64,000 bases of DNA from an uncultured Clostridia bacterium. GTDB lineage: Bacteria; Bacillota; Clostridia; Saccharofermentanales; DTU023. Both the position numbers and the translations under genes were made by a program. This document shows, piece after piece, positions 35,006 through 43,298 of the stretch (position 1 is its first letter; each line of letters begins with the position of its first letter). The notes below the pieces were generated by a model. That model was not told the origin of the DNA and ran no database searches. It saw only the letters and a program-made list of their open reading frames with translations. The stretch is taken from positions 1-64,000 of the forward strand of contig CAMJYM010000005.1 of the NCBI GenBank assembly GCA_946220865.1, read 5' to 3'.

Positions 35006-35309
35006 ACGACCTCCCAAGAAACTATTACATAATTCGTAGGACTTTTCTTAATCAAAACATCAGATTAATAATTTTTCGTACGTTACTTTATAAAAGCTAA
35101 TAATTCCTGTTTGCTATAGTTTTCACATAGCCATCATCTATATTAAGCCATTATTTTAAATAAATATCAACACACATTTAGTATAAGAGCCTTAATATTT
35201 TGCCATAGCTATACGCAATCAAAGTTAAATTTTATAAAGCTATGCTCCATGCAGTTTTTTCATGTATGACTAAACTATGGTTCATTTTAGTAAGAAGAAT
35301 TGCAGCAAA
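35006..35309. other. AT-rich intergenic region upstream of the second cobalamin riboswitch
   Basis: About 300 bases, strongly A+T-rich, with no gene. It must hold the divergent promoters of the ABC gene and the riboswitch transcript, but I cannot pick a convincing -35/-10 pair among the many AT-rich hexamers. Confidence 0.4.
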
Positions 35310-35575
35310 AGCAGGGCTGTGCTAAGCTGCAAATATAGAGAAAGGTCATGGAAGACGGGTGAGAATCCCGCACAAGGCCGTTACTGTATTTCGTTAAAGA
35401 GGGCGCATTTCATCCACTGGGGTCAAGTCCCCGGGAAGGAGCGCTCGTCACCTTCTTCATCGCTTTGCTCGGTGCTTAGAGGATTGCTGAACTTTATTTA
35501 AGCTTCACAGCAGTTCCGACAGACCCGGCAGGAGAGCTGAAAGAAGGCGCGATAAGTCAGGATACTTGCCTTTCT
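35310..35575 (+). promoter_or_regulatory. Cobalamin riboswitch (long form) of the uptake operon
   Basis: Elements in order: GGAAGACGGGTGAGAATCCC, then GCACAAGGCCGTTACTGTAT, CCACTGGGGTCAAGTCCCCG followed by GGAAGG, and the B12 box AGTCAGGATACTTGCC at 35555-35570. This is the class I architecture with the peripheral domain, unlike the short aptamer at 24170. Boundaries are approximate. Genes under it should be repressed when cobalamin is plentiful. Confidence 0.88.
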
Positions 35576-35617
35576 CCGGATATCAATTTGTCAACTCTGC
35601 GGACACTGGAGGAAGGC

Positions 35618-35641
35618 AATGCTTTGTAAAACAGCATTTTT
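35618..35641 (+). terminator. Possible expression-platform hairpin of the second riboswitch
   Basis: AATGC and GCATT with inner TGT/ACA pairs, followed by TTTTT. It lies 43 bases after the riboswitch and covers the start codon of the small ORF at 35619, so it could stop transcription or block that start. Confidence 0.45.
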
Positions 35642-35912
35642 CATTCAAGTCACTCTCAACAAAGATGAAAGCTTCTCTTTGTGTGCGCAGAAACCGTTGG
35701 CCCTCTTTTCGGAGGCTGGTGGGTGTGAAAGCGTTCTTCAGGCGTTCTTATCCATGAGTAACGCTGAACAGGCGCTTTTGCGGCGTCCTGGCCTGCAAAA
35801 CAGGGGGAACCCCGCTGCGGAACAGTCTTGCGAGGACTTTCTGACGGTATTTGACGTCGGCTTTATTCCGCTTCTGCACGAAGCTGCCGGAGCAGCCAAT
35901 CCTGCGCTTTGA
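35619..35912 (+). CDS. Small hypothetical protein in the riboswitch leader
   Basis: 97 codons starting MLCKTAFFIQVTLNKDESFS, with GGAGGAAGGCA directly ahead of the ATG. No domain is recognised; the sequence has four Cys residues and ends GAANPAL. It lies between the cobalamin riboswitch and the secreted chelatase gene, so it would be co-regulated if real. The alternative is that it is non-coding 5' leader. The ribosome site argues for translation; the lack of a known family argues against. Confidence 0.4.
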   Translation: MLCKTAFFIQVTLNKDESFSLCAQKPLALFSEAGGCESVLQAFLSMSNAEQALLRRPGLQNRGNPAAEQSCEDFLTVFDVGFIPLLHEAAGAANPAL

Positions 35913-35997
35913 GATCCGTGACGGATCCGGTGAGGGAGTCTGCGAGGGCTTCCAGCAGAAAAGGCAGCGGATAAAGATAGAGAATGGAGGATTATCT

Positions 35998-37395
35998 ATG
36001 AACCAGAAAAATGTTGTGCTTGCGGCAGCCCTGGCGCTGCTGATGATCGTCTCCCTGCTGGCTTTGCCTTTCACGGTCAGAGCCGAAGCGGATCAGGCTC
36101 AGGAGACAAAGGAAAATGCAGAGGAAAATACCGAAGCCATGAGCGAAGAAAAGTCTGAAGAATCTGAAGAAGAGGAAAAACCCAAATGGGTGGTCCCTGA
36201 TCCCAAGCCTGTGCTGCTTGCAGTCAGCTTTGGCACCAGCTTTAATGACAACCGCCCCAAGACCATTGGCGCCGTCGAAAAGGCACTGGCAGAGGCCTTC
36301 CCGGATTATGAAGTGCGCCGCGCTTTCACCAGTCAGATCATTATTGACCATATCATGGTGCGCGACGGAGAAAGAATTGATACTATGACCCAGGCGCTCT
36401 ACCGTCTGCTCGCCGATGGCGTCAAAGATGTCCTCGTCGTTCCCACCCACGTGATGGAAGGCTTCGAATATAACGATGTCCTCGCGGAACTCACTCCTTT
36501 TGTGGATAAATTCAACTCCATGAAGGTTTCCCGCGCGCTCTGCGTCAGCGATGATGATTTTGATAAGCTCAGCGATATCCTGGTGGAACAGACCAAGGAT
36601 GCCGATCAGGAAGGTACCGCCATTCTCTGGATGGGCCACGGAACAGCCCATGAAGCCAATGCCACCTATGGCAAACTGGACAAGGTTTTCCACGATAAAG
36701 GGCATGCCAACTACTTCGTCGGCACCGTTGAAGGAACTCCTACACTCGACGACGTCCTTAAGGAAGTTAAGGCGGGCAACTTTAAAAAAGTGGTCATTCT
36801 TCCCCTGATGATTGTGGCTGGCGATCATGCCAATAACGACATGGCAGGCGACGAAGAAGACAGCTGGAAATCTACCTTTACCGCGGCCGGCTATGAAGTG
36901 GAATGCCGCATCGAAGGTATGGGCAGCTATCCGGGCGTCCAGCAGATGATCGTTGAGCACGCCAAAGCCGCCGAGCCCTTTACTGGGGTGAAGAAAGATG
37001 GTGAAAAGGCAGAGGCTGAGGCCAAAGAAGGTCCGGTGACGGGTGATCAGCTGGTCGACGGGGATTATGAAATCGAAGTGGAAAGCTCTTCTTCGATGTT
37101 TAATATCGTCAAGGCGCTGCTCCACGTCAAAGATGGCAAGATGACCTGCGACATGACCATGAGCGGCAAAGGCTATCTCTACCTCTTCATGGGCACGGGC
37201 GAAGAAGCGGCGAAGGCCACGGAAGATCAATACATTCCCTTCCAGGAAATTGACGATGCCCACGTCTTTACAGTGCCTGTCGAGGCTTTGAATCAGGACA
37301 TCAACTGTGCCGCCTTCAGCAAGAGAAAAGAACAGTGGTATGACCGCACGCTCGTTTTCTCAGCCAAAATGCTGCCCGCCGAGGCGCATAAATAA
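35998..37395 (+). CDS. Secreted CbiK-like cobaltochelatase with a C-terminal beta-rich domain
   Basis: 465 residues. A signal peptide (VVLAAALALLMIVSLLALPF, cleavage near VRA-EA) and an acidic Glu-rich linker precede a CbiK domain (about residues 65-330): LAVSFGTSFNDNR, metal-binding His214 in WMGHGTAHEANATY and His277 in MIVAGDHANNDMAG. Residues about 354-465 form an extra domain starting DGDYEIEVESSSSM, related to one in the next gene's product. CbiK inserts Co2+ into sirohydrochlorin in the cytoplasm. An exported version, as known for the periplasmic CbiK of Desulfovibrio, cannot feed cytoplasmic synthesis directly, so tetrapyrrole or cobalt capture is inferred. GGAGG lies seven bases before the ATG. 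Confidence 0.86.
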   Translation: MNQKNVVLAAALALLMIVSLLALPFTVRAEADQAQETKENAEENTEAMSEEKSEESEEEEKPKWVVPDPKPVLLAVSFGTSFNDNRPKTIGAVEKALAEAFPDYEVRRAFTSQIIIDHIMVRDGERIDTMTQALYRLLADGVKDVLVVPTHVMEGFEYNDVLAELTPFVDKFNSMKVSRALCVSDDDFDKLSDILVEQTKDADQEGTAILWMGHGTAHEANATYGKLDKVFHDKGHANYFVGTVEGTPTLDDVLKEVKAGNFKKVVILPLMIVAGDHANNDMAGDEEDSWKSTFTAAGYEVECRIEGMGSYPGVQQMIVEHAKAAEPFTGVKKDGEKAEAEAKEGPVTGDQLVDGDYEIEVESSSSMFNIVKALLHVKDGKMTCDMTMSGKGYLYLFMGTGEEAAKATEDQYIPFQEIDDAHVFTVPVEALNQDINCAAFSKRKEQWYDRTLVFSAKMLPAEAHK

Positions 37396-37804
37396 GCAGT
37401 AGGCTCTGTGTCGGCAGCGATCACGGTCCCATTGCGGCTACTCTAAGCCTGCGCTGTGGCCGGGATCAGGAAAGAATCTTCACACCGGGTCGGTCTCCTG
37501 AATTTCGGGGGAAGCGCGGTGCGGAGAGAAGTCTTAAGCTTTGAAGCTTCGCTCTGAGAGGCGGAGCGTCAGATAACACAGAACGGGGCGGGAAAAACGC
37601 TTTCCCGTCCCCGTTTTTGTACGAGGACAACGGCCGAAGGGCCAGACTTAAACGAAGCTCTGGGCGAAGGCCGTGAACACTCAACAACAAAATAAGCCCT
37701 GCCTGGTGCAGAGCAAAGTAAGTTCAAAGGTCGGCAGGTCAGTTAAAATATCAGCGGGCATGAAGATAGAATTGAGAGCTTTAGAGAGCTCAGGAGAGAG
37801 AAAA
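37396..37804. other. Intergenic region between the CbiK-like and binding-protein genes
   Basis: About 410 bases. It holds a strong terminator at 37582-37618. I see no third cobalamin aptamer and no convincing gene; in-frame ATGs at 37673 and 37760 could extend the next protein but lack good ribosome sites. Confidence 0.5.
37582..37618 (+). terminator. Strong terminator inside the uptake operon
   Basis: AACGGGGCGGGAAA and TTTCCCGTCCCCGTT form a near-perfect stem (one bulged base) with a 4-base loop and a TTTTT tail. It should reduce transcription of the downstream transporter genes relative to the CbiK-like gene. Confidence 0.8.
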
Positions 37805-39568
37805 ATGCAACAGAACAAATCACTTTATACTTCCCTGAATACGGATCGTTCCGCAGAGGCCGATTGCTTTGCGGGGACAGGCCGGACGGCTTCCTCTTTC
37901 CGCCGGAGCCTCAGGACTTTTGCAAGTTTATGCCTTGCCCTTTGCCTTTTCTTTTCGCTGAGCTTCAGTTTGAACACAAACTTTGCCGTTCAGGCGGAGA
38001 GTCCGGCGACCGGGTCGAAGGCAGGCGAGCTTTCAGATGGGCTCTATTCGATTGAAGGTGCCATCAGTGGAGGCACAGGACGGGCGCATATTGCCTCTCC
38101 CCTGAAACTTGAGGTCAGGGACGGCCAGATGACGGCCACCCTGGTCTGGAGCAGCAAAAATTACACCTGGATGGAAATAGATGGCCAGCGTTACCTGGCC
38201 CTCAAAGGCGAAGCCTACTCCAGCTTTGAAGTGCCGGTCAGTCTCGATGAAGACATTCCCTTCAAGGCGGAAACGACAGCCATGAGCACCCCGCATGTGA
38301 TCGATTACAAGCTCAAACTCGATGGCAGTACGCTGAAAGAAGGCTGGTCTTCTGAGCAGACTGAGGACGTGACCAAAGACTCGAAGCAAAAGGGCCAGGA
38401 CGGCACGGCGAAGGATAAGGGTGAGCAAGCTCAGAAGTCTGATGACAAAGATTCCGCCAAAAGTGAGGCTGAACTGGAAAAGCGTTTTGCTCCGGCGGAA
38501 CTTGGCAATGGCTGGAAGCCTGAGAAGAGCATGAAGCTCGACTATGCTAAACAATTTAAGATTGATGATTTTCAGGATGGCTTCCGCCTCATCCGCATTT
38601 CGGACGGCCGCCGCTACCTGCTGGTGCCGGAAGGCAAGGACATCCCGGAAGGGCTGGATCCGGACATCAAGCTGATCCGGCAGCCGCTCGATCAGGTTTA
38701 TCTTGCCGCAACGGGCGCCATGTGTTTCTTTGATGAGCTTCACGCCCTGGATGTACTTGGCTTCTCGAGCCTTAAAGCAGGTGACTGGACAGTCGAGAAT
38801 GCCCGCAAAGCCATGGAAAATGGAAAAATCCGCTTTGGCGGGAAGTACAGCAGGCCGGATTATGAACAATTGCTGGCCAAAGGGTGCAAGCTTGCCCTTG
38901 AGTCCCGCATGATCCTGCACACCCCGGAGGTTCAGGAACAGCTCGAAAAAATCGGTCTGACGGTTTTTGTCGATCACTCCAGTATCGAAGAGCATCCGCT
39001 GGGTCGTATGGAGTGGATTCGCTGCTACGCAGCCATGCTAAATCTTGACGATGAGGCAGAAAAGCTTATGAACGAACAGAGTCATCTTTTGGATGAAGTG
39101 AAAAAAGAGCTTGATTCACGTCAGAAAAAGAATGAAGAGCCGAAGCGCGTCGCCTTCTTTTACATCAATAGCAAAGGCAATGCGGTCACTCGCTCAAGCG
39201 ACGATTACATCAGTAAGCTGATTGGCATTGCCGGCGGCAAATATATTTTTGAAAAACTTGGTGACCCTGAAAAACCCCGCAACACCGTGAATATGGAGAT
39301 GGAGAAGTTCTACGAGACAGCCCGCGATGCCGATATTATTATTTACTGCAGTACGATTGTCGGTGAACTTCAATCCCTGGACGAACTGATCGCTTTGAAT
39401 CCTCTCCTCAGAGAATTTAAAGCGGTACAAAATAAAGAAGTCTGGTGCACCCGCAAAAATCTTTATCAGGATGCGACCCATTATGGCAAAATGGCTCAGG
39501 AGTTTTGTCAGATCTTTTCCGGTCAGGGGGAAGAGGCATCTCTGGACTATTTGTTTAAGCTGAAATAA
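37805..39568 (+). CDS. ABC transporter substrate-binding protein with an N-terminal beta-rich domain
   Basis: 587 residues. A long N-region leads into a signal helix (ASLCLALCLFFSLSFS, cleavage near VQA-ES) with no lipobox. Residues about 78-180 (DGLYSIEGAISGGTGRAHIA ... STPHVIDYKLKLDG) form a beta-rich domain resembling the C-terminus of the CbiK-like protein. After a Lys/Asp/Glu linker comes a class III periplasmic-binding fold (QVYLAATGAMCFFDELHAL, GLTVFVDHSSIEEHPLGRME, ARDADIIIYCS). Such proteins bind iron chelates, heme or cobalamin. The ATG at 37805 follows AGGAGAG. The FecCD permease and ATPase follow. Confidence 0.84.
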   Translation: MQQNKSLYTSLNTDRSAEADCFAGTGRTASSFRRSLRTFASLCLALCLFFSLSFSLNTNFAVQAESPATGSKAGELSDGLYSIEGAISGGTGRAHIASPLKLEVRDGQMTATLVWSSKNYTWMEIDGQRYLALKGEAYSSFEVPVSLDEDIPFKAETTAMSTPHVIDYKLKLDGSTLKEGWSSEQTEDVTKDSKQKGQDGTAKDKGEQAQKSDDKDSAKSEAELEKRFAPAELGNGWKPEKSMKLDYAKQFKIDDFQDGFRLIRISDGRRYLLVPEGKDIPEGLDPDIKLIRQPLDQVYLAATGAMCFFDELHALDVLGFSSLKAGDWTVENARKAMENGKIRFGGKYSRPDYEQLLAKGCKLALESRMILHTPEVQEQLEKIGLTVFVDHSSIEEHPLGRMEWIRCYAAMLNLDDEAEKLMNEQSHLLDEVKKELDSRQKKNEEPKRVAFFYINSKGNAVTRSSDDYISKLIGIAGGKYIFEKLGDPEKPRNTVNMEMEKFYETARDADIIIYCSTIVGELQSLDELIALNPLLREFKAVQNKEVWCTRKNLYQDATHYGKMAQEFCQIFSGQGEEASLDYLFKLK

Positions 39569-39628
39569 GAGAACGAGGCTTGGGCAGATGCGCGTGAGCC
39601 GCAGAAAACATCACAGAGGCTCCCCGGG

Positions 39629-39651
39629 GCAAAGCTTCGGGGGAGCTTTGC
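39629..39651. other. Hairpin between the binding-protein and permease genes
   Basis: GCAAAGC and GCTTTGC with a 9-base loop and no U-run. Possibly an mRNA processing or stability element rather than a terminator. Confidence 0.4.
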
Positions 39652-39687
39652 TTATCCTTCGCATAGCAGCTCAGGATAAGGCTTTAG

Positions 39688-40914
39688 ATGAGTGACCGCA
39701 TGAGAAATAAACACAAGAATAGCGCTTCTGTAATGCAGCAACAGGCTGCGGAAGGTGTAGCTTTAACCGGACCTGCAGCCTCTGGCGTGAGGGCCGTTGA
39801 GTCTGCCGATGCAGCCTGCTCTGCAGCACCTGCCGGTGGGGGAGAGAACCTTATCATGCTTCCCAAAATTTTGGAGCGGCGGCAGTTAAAACACTTCTTT
39901 CTTGCGCTGCTTTTGCTCTCTGCCCTCCTGCTGCTTCTGGTTTGGCTCAACATTGTTCTCGGCAGCGTCAATGCCAGCTTTGGCGAACTCCGTCAGGCTC
40001 TGCTGCACCCCCGGGCTGAGCTGGCAGCCGATTCCCGCATCGGCCTGCTCCGGGATATCCTGTGGAAAATTCGCCTGCCGAGGCTTTGTGGGGTGCTGCT
40101 TTTGGGCGGTGCGCTCTCCCTTTCCGGTTTTCTCCTCCAGACCTTTTTTCATAACCCCATCGCCGGACCCTATATTCTGGGGATCTCTTCCGGCGCCAAG
40201 CTCATTGTGGCCCTGATCCTTGTGTTCCTGCTTTCTGCGGGGAATATTCGAATTTCCTCCTTTGACATGGTTCTGGCCGCTTTTTCCGGTTCCATGATTT
40301 GCCTGTTCTTTGTTCTCCTGATCTCGCGGGTTGTGCACAGTGCCTCGGTGCTGGTGGTCAGTGGGGTGATGATCGGCTACATCTGTTCGGCAATCACGGA
40401 TTTTGTCATTACCTTTGCCGATGATGCCAGTGTCGTCAATCTGCATAATTGGTCGAGAGGCAGCTTTTCCGGCCTTTCCTGGGATCATATCAAGGTTATG
40501 GCCGGGCCAGTTTTGCTTTGCAGTCTCTTTGTGTTTCTTCTTTCGAAACCCCTGGCAGCCTATCGCCTGGGTGAAAATTATGCGCGCAGTGTGGGGGTTA
40601 ATTTGCGCTTTCTGCGCCTTTCTCTGGTTTTTCTTTCCAGCATGCTTTCGGCCTGTGTCACAGCTTTTGCAGGCCCGATCTCCTTTGTCGGCATTGCTGT
40701 GCCGCACATCGTCAAAGCCCTGATCAAATCCTCCCGGCCACTTTTTGTTGCTCCTCTTTGCTTTCTCTGTGGCAGTGTTTTCTGCCTTGCCTGTGATCTG
40801 ATTGCCCGTACGGCCTTTGCACCGCTGGAGCTGTCGGTAAGTTCGGTGACCGCCGTATTTGGCGCGCCGATTGTGATTGCGGTTTTGCTGCGACGCTCGA
40901 AGGGGAGGGAATGA
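39688..40914 (+). CDS. FecCD/BtuC-type ABC permease
   Basis: 408 residues. After about 60 Ala/Gly/Ser-rich hydrophilic residues not usual in the family come some nine to ten helices with FecCD signatures: IRLPRLCGVLLLGGALSLSG, HNPIAGPYILGISSGAKL, ITDFVITFADDASVVNLHNW and FVGIAVPHIVK. It forms the membrane channel for iron-siderophore, heme or cobalamin import. AGGATAAGG is a loose ribosome site before the ATG. It ends five bases before the ATPase start. Confidence 0.87.
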   Translation: MSDRMRNKHKNSASVMQQQAAEGVALTGPAASGVRAVESADAACSAAPAGGGENLIMLPKILERRQLKHFFLALLLLSALLLLLVWLNIVLGSVNASFGELRQALLHPRAELAADSRIGLLRDILWKIRLPRLCGVLLLGGALSLSGFLLQTFFHNPIAGPYILGISSGAKLIVALILVFLLSAGNIRISSFDMVLAAFSGSMICLFFVLLISRVVHSASVLVVSGVMIGYICSAITDFVITFADDASVVNLHNWSRGSFSGLSWDHIKVMAGPVLLCSLFVFLLSKPLAAYRLGENYARSVGVNLRFLRLSLVFLSSMLSACVTAFAGPISFVGIAVPHIVKALIKSSRPLFVAPLCFLCGSVFCLACDLIARTAFAPLELSVSSVTAVFGAPIVIAVLLRRSKGRE

Positions 40915-40918
40915 GAAG

Positions 40919-42046
40919 ATGAGTGAGACCTATTTGCTACATGCTGAAAAACTGGCTGTAGGTTACGGCGGCAGGGTTCTCCTCAAGGATATTGATATCC
41001 GCCTGAAGGCGGGCCATATTCTGACGTTGATCGGACCCAATGGAGCGGGCAAGTCGACGATCCTTAAAACCCTCAGCCGCCAGCTTCACAAAATCGAAGG
41101 CTGCATTGAGCTTGATGGTCGGGCGATGGAAGACTTCAGCCCGCAGGAATGGGCCAGAACGCTCTCGCTTCTGCTGACCCAACGGCCCCACACCGAACGC
41201 ATGAGCAATGCCGAAATTGTGGAAAGCGGACGCTATCCCTATACCAGAGCGCTGGGCCTTCTTGGCAAAAAGGATCTTCAGGCGGTTGACAGCGCTTTGA
41301 AACTGCTGCATATGGAAAGTCTGGCGAACGTCGATTTTATGCATGGCAGTGATGGTCAGAAGCAGCGAGTTCTGCTGGCCCGCGCACTGTGTCAGGAACC
41401 GCGCGTGCTGGTGCTCGACGAACCGACGTCCTATCTGGATATTCGCTATAAACTGGATCTTCTGAAAATTCTCCGTCAACTGGCCGCTGAGCGCCAACTG
41501 GCCATAGTGATGACTTTACATGAGCTGGATCTCGCCCGCAAAGTCTCCGATGAAGTGCTCTGTATTAAGGATCGTCAAATTCGCGCCTATGGGCCGACCG
41601 AAGAAATTTTTGAGGACGGCTTTATTGAAGACTTGTATGACTTGCCGGGCAGTTACAATTCCCGTTTTGGCAATCCTGAGCTGCCTCCTTCTGAAGGCCC
41701 CAGTAAGATCTTTGTCATTGCCGGGAACGGCAGAGGGATTCCTGTCTTTCGACGCTTGCAACAGCACGGCCTTCCCTTTGCCACAGGTATTTTGCATGCC
41801 AACGACAGCGATGCTGAGCTGGCTCGCCAGATTGCCAATACCCTTATTGAGGAAAAGCCCTTTTGTCCTATCGGCGATGAAAGCTTTGCACGCGCAGCCG
41901 GGCTGCTGGATGAGATGGAAATGGTGATCTGCGCTCTCGAAGAGGAGAGAGGCGATTTTGGCCCGGGCAACGAGCGCAACCGCGAACTTTTTGAGCTGGC
42001 CCGCCGCCGCTGCCGCGTGGTCAAAGCCGATTTAAGCGACCTTTAA
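40919..42046 (+). CDS. FecE/BtuD-type ABC ATPase with a C-terminal extension
   Basis: 375 residues. The ATPase domain (1-255) has Walker A GPNGAGKST, Walker B VLVLDEPTSYLD and H-loop TLHEL; the signature reads GSDGQKQR instead of LSGGQ, as in some siderophore and cobalamin importers. Residues about 264-375 form an extra domain starting IFVIAGNGRGIPVFRRLQQ and including EEKPFCPIGDESFARAAGLL, not needed for ATPase function and unidentified. The start at 40919 overlaps no gene and follows GGGGAGGG. It energises the permease just upstream. Confidence 0.87.
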   Translation: MSETYLLHAEKLAVGYGGRVLLKDIDIRLKAGHILTLIGPNGAGKSTILKTLSRQLHKIEGCIELDGRAMEDFSPQEWARTLSLLLTQRPHTERMSNAEIVESGRYPYTRALGLLGKKDLQAVDSALKLLHMESLANVDFMHGSDGQKQRVLLARALCQEPRVLVLDEPTSYLDIRYKLDLLKILRQLAAERQLAIVMTLHELDLARKVSDEVLCIKDRQIRAYGPTEEIFEDGFIEDLYDLPGSYNSRFGNPELPPSEGPSKIFVIAGNGRGIPVFRRLQQHGLPFATGILHANDSDAELARQIANTLIEEKPFCPIGDESFARAAGLLDEMEMVICALEEERGDFGPGNERNRELFELARRRCRVVKADLSDL

Positions 42047-42078
42047 CGGGAGCCCCCGCCATCTTGTCGCAGCAGAGC

Positions 42079-43125
42079 CTATTTACCGCCCAGAACGAAG
42101 GCCTTGCTGATCAGGTTATAGACCTGCTGGTTGAGATAGGAGCCAGCTTTGGCAAGCAGACGCTGTGAGCTTAACATGGGTGTGGCCCGCAGCTTTTTAG
42201 TCACGATAGGATTGATATTTTCAAGTTCCTGCCAGAGCAGGGCAATTTTCTGTTTGCTTTCGCCTGCTTCGAGAAGGGCAAGCGGCATCATGCACATGGC
42301 AACCATACGCGCCAGATGTCGGAACATATAGCGCTGAAGGCGCTGCGGGCGAACCGTTTCGAGACGCACACGGCGCAGCATTTCTTCCGTTACAAAAATT
42401 TGCATATTGACGTTTTTAACGACATTGCCCATGTTGATGGACTGGTCGTCGCGGCCAATGTAGTAGACATAAACGGGCTCATCAAGATAATAAATGCGGC
42501 GTACATGGGGCAGTGGCTCGTAAACGTAGATATTGTCTTCGTAGTACGTTTTCTCGGGCAACTGCAGATTAATTTTTCTGAGAATTTCCGTTCGATAGCA
42601 GAGGGCGTGCATCATGAGCATCTGATCGTAGCGAAAACTGCGGATGCGAGACCAGCTGCAATAACCGCGTTCACGGAAAACATTCTGGTAATCCGCCCGT
42701 TTGTTGACGACTTCTTCCTGGCCCTTCTCGTTGCTGCGATGAACTTCATAGATAAAATCGCTGACGATAAGGTCGGGCTTAAGAGCGCCTTTGCTTTCAA
42801 AGTCGGCAATCAGACGAAGCAGTTCACTCAGCCCCTCGGCAGCAAAGTGGTCGTCACTGTCGAGAACTTTAAACCAGGGCGCGGCAGCCAGTTCAATACC
42901 CACGTTGATACCGGAGCCATGGCCCCCGTTTTCCTTATTGATGAGGCGAAAGTTTTGTGGCCAGCGGTCGACGTAGCTCTGGCCAATCTCAGCCGTGCGG
43001 TCAACAGAGCCATCATTGACAATGATGACGTCAAGCTGTTCCTTATGTGGCAGGAGACTGTCCAGACAACGGGCCAGATAGTTCTCAGAGTTATATGAGG
43101 GTACGACAACAGTTAGATAAGCCAT
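42079..43125 (-). CDS. Family 2 (GT-A) glycosyltransferase
   Basis: 348 residues. The start LTVVVPSYNSENYLARCLDS and DVIIVNDGSVDRTAEIGQSY are GT2 nucleotide-binding motifs. FKVLDSDDHFAAEGLSELL holds the metal-binding DSD. GGAGG precedes the ATG by four bases. It lacks membrane helices apart from possible amphipathic segments. It likely adds sugars to a surface glycan or glycolipid; the donor is unknown. It converges on the uptake operon with a 32-base gap and no obvious terminator. Confidence 0.88.
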   Translation of the reverse strand: MAYLTVVVPSYNSENYLARCLDSLLPHKEQLDVIIVNDGSVDRTAEIGQSYVDRWPQNFRLINKENGGHGSGINVGIELAAAPWFKVLDSDDHFAAEGLSELLRLIADFESKGALKPDLIVSDFIYEVHRSNEKGQEEVVNKRADYQNVFRERGYCSWSRIRSFRYDQMLMMHALCYRTEILRKINLQLPEKTYYEDNIYVYEPLPHVRRIYYLDEPVYVYYIGRDDQSINMGNVVKNVNMQIFVTEEMLRRVRLETVRPQRLQRYMFRHLARMVAMCMMPLALLEAGESKQKIALLWQELENINPIVTKKLRATPMLSSQRLLAKAGSYLNQQVYNLISKAFVLGGK

Positions 43126-43298
43126 AAGTCCTCCGTATCCTTCGCCGGCCCAGGCTTGCAGCTGCTGTCAGGTCAGCGTTTGCCCTGCTTATCGCAGGCA
43201 GAAATTTGCATAAAGCTTTAACTTCTATCAGTTTAACACAAAAATTAGCGCTTTTGTTTGAATAGAATTTATGGTTTATGTCAGTTATTCATGCCTTT

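Noticed and set aside
35992..37263. A 423-codon reverse open frame opposite the CbiK-like gene
   Set aside because: No domain, and composition (His/Phe/Gly-rich) is typical of antisense shadows; the forward protein has a signal peptide and active-site motifs.
37396..37580. A third cobalamin riboswitch before the binding-protein gene
   Set aside because: No B12 box or core sequence, only a terminator.
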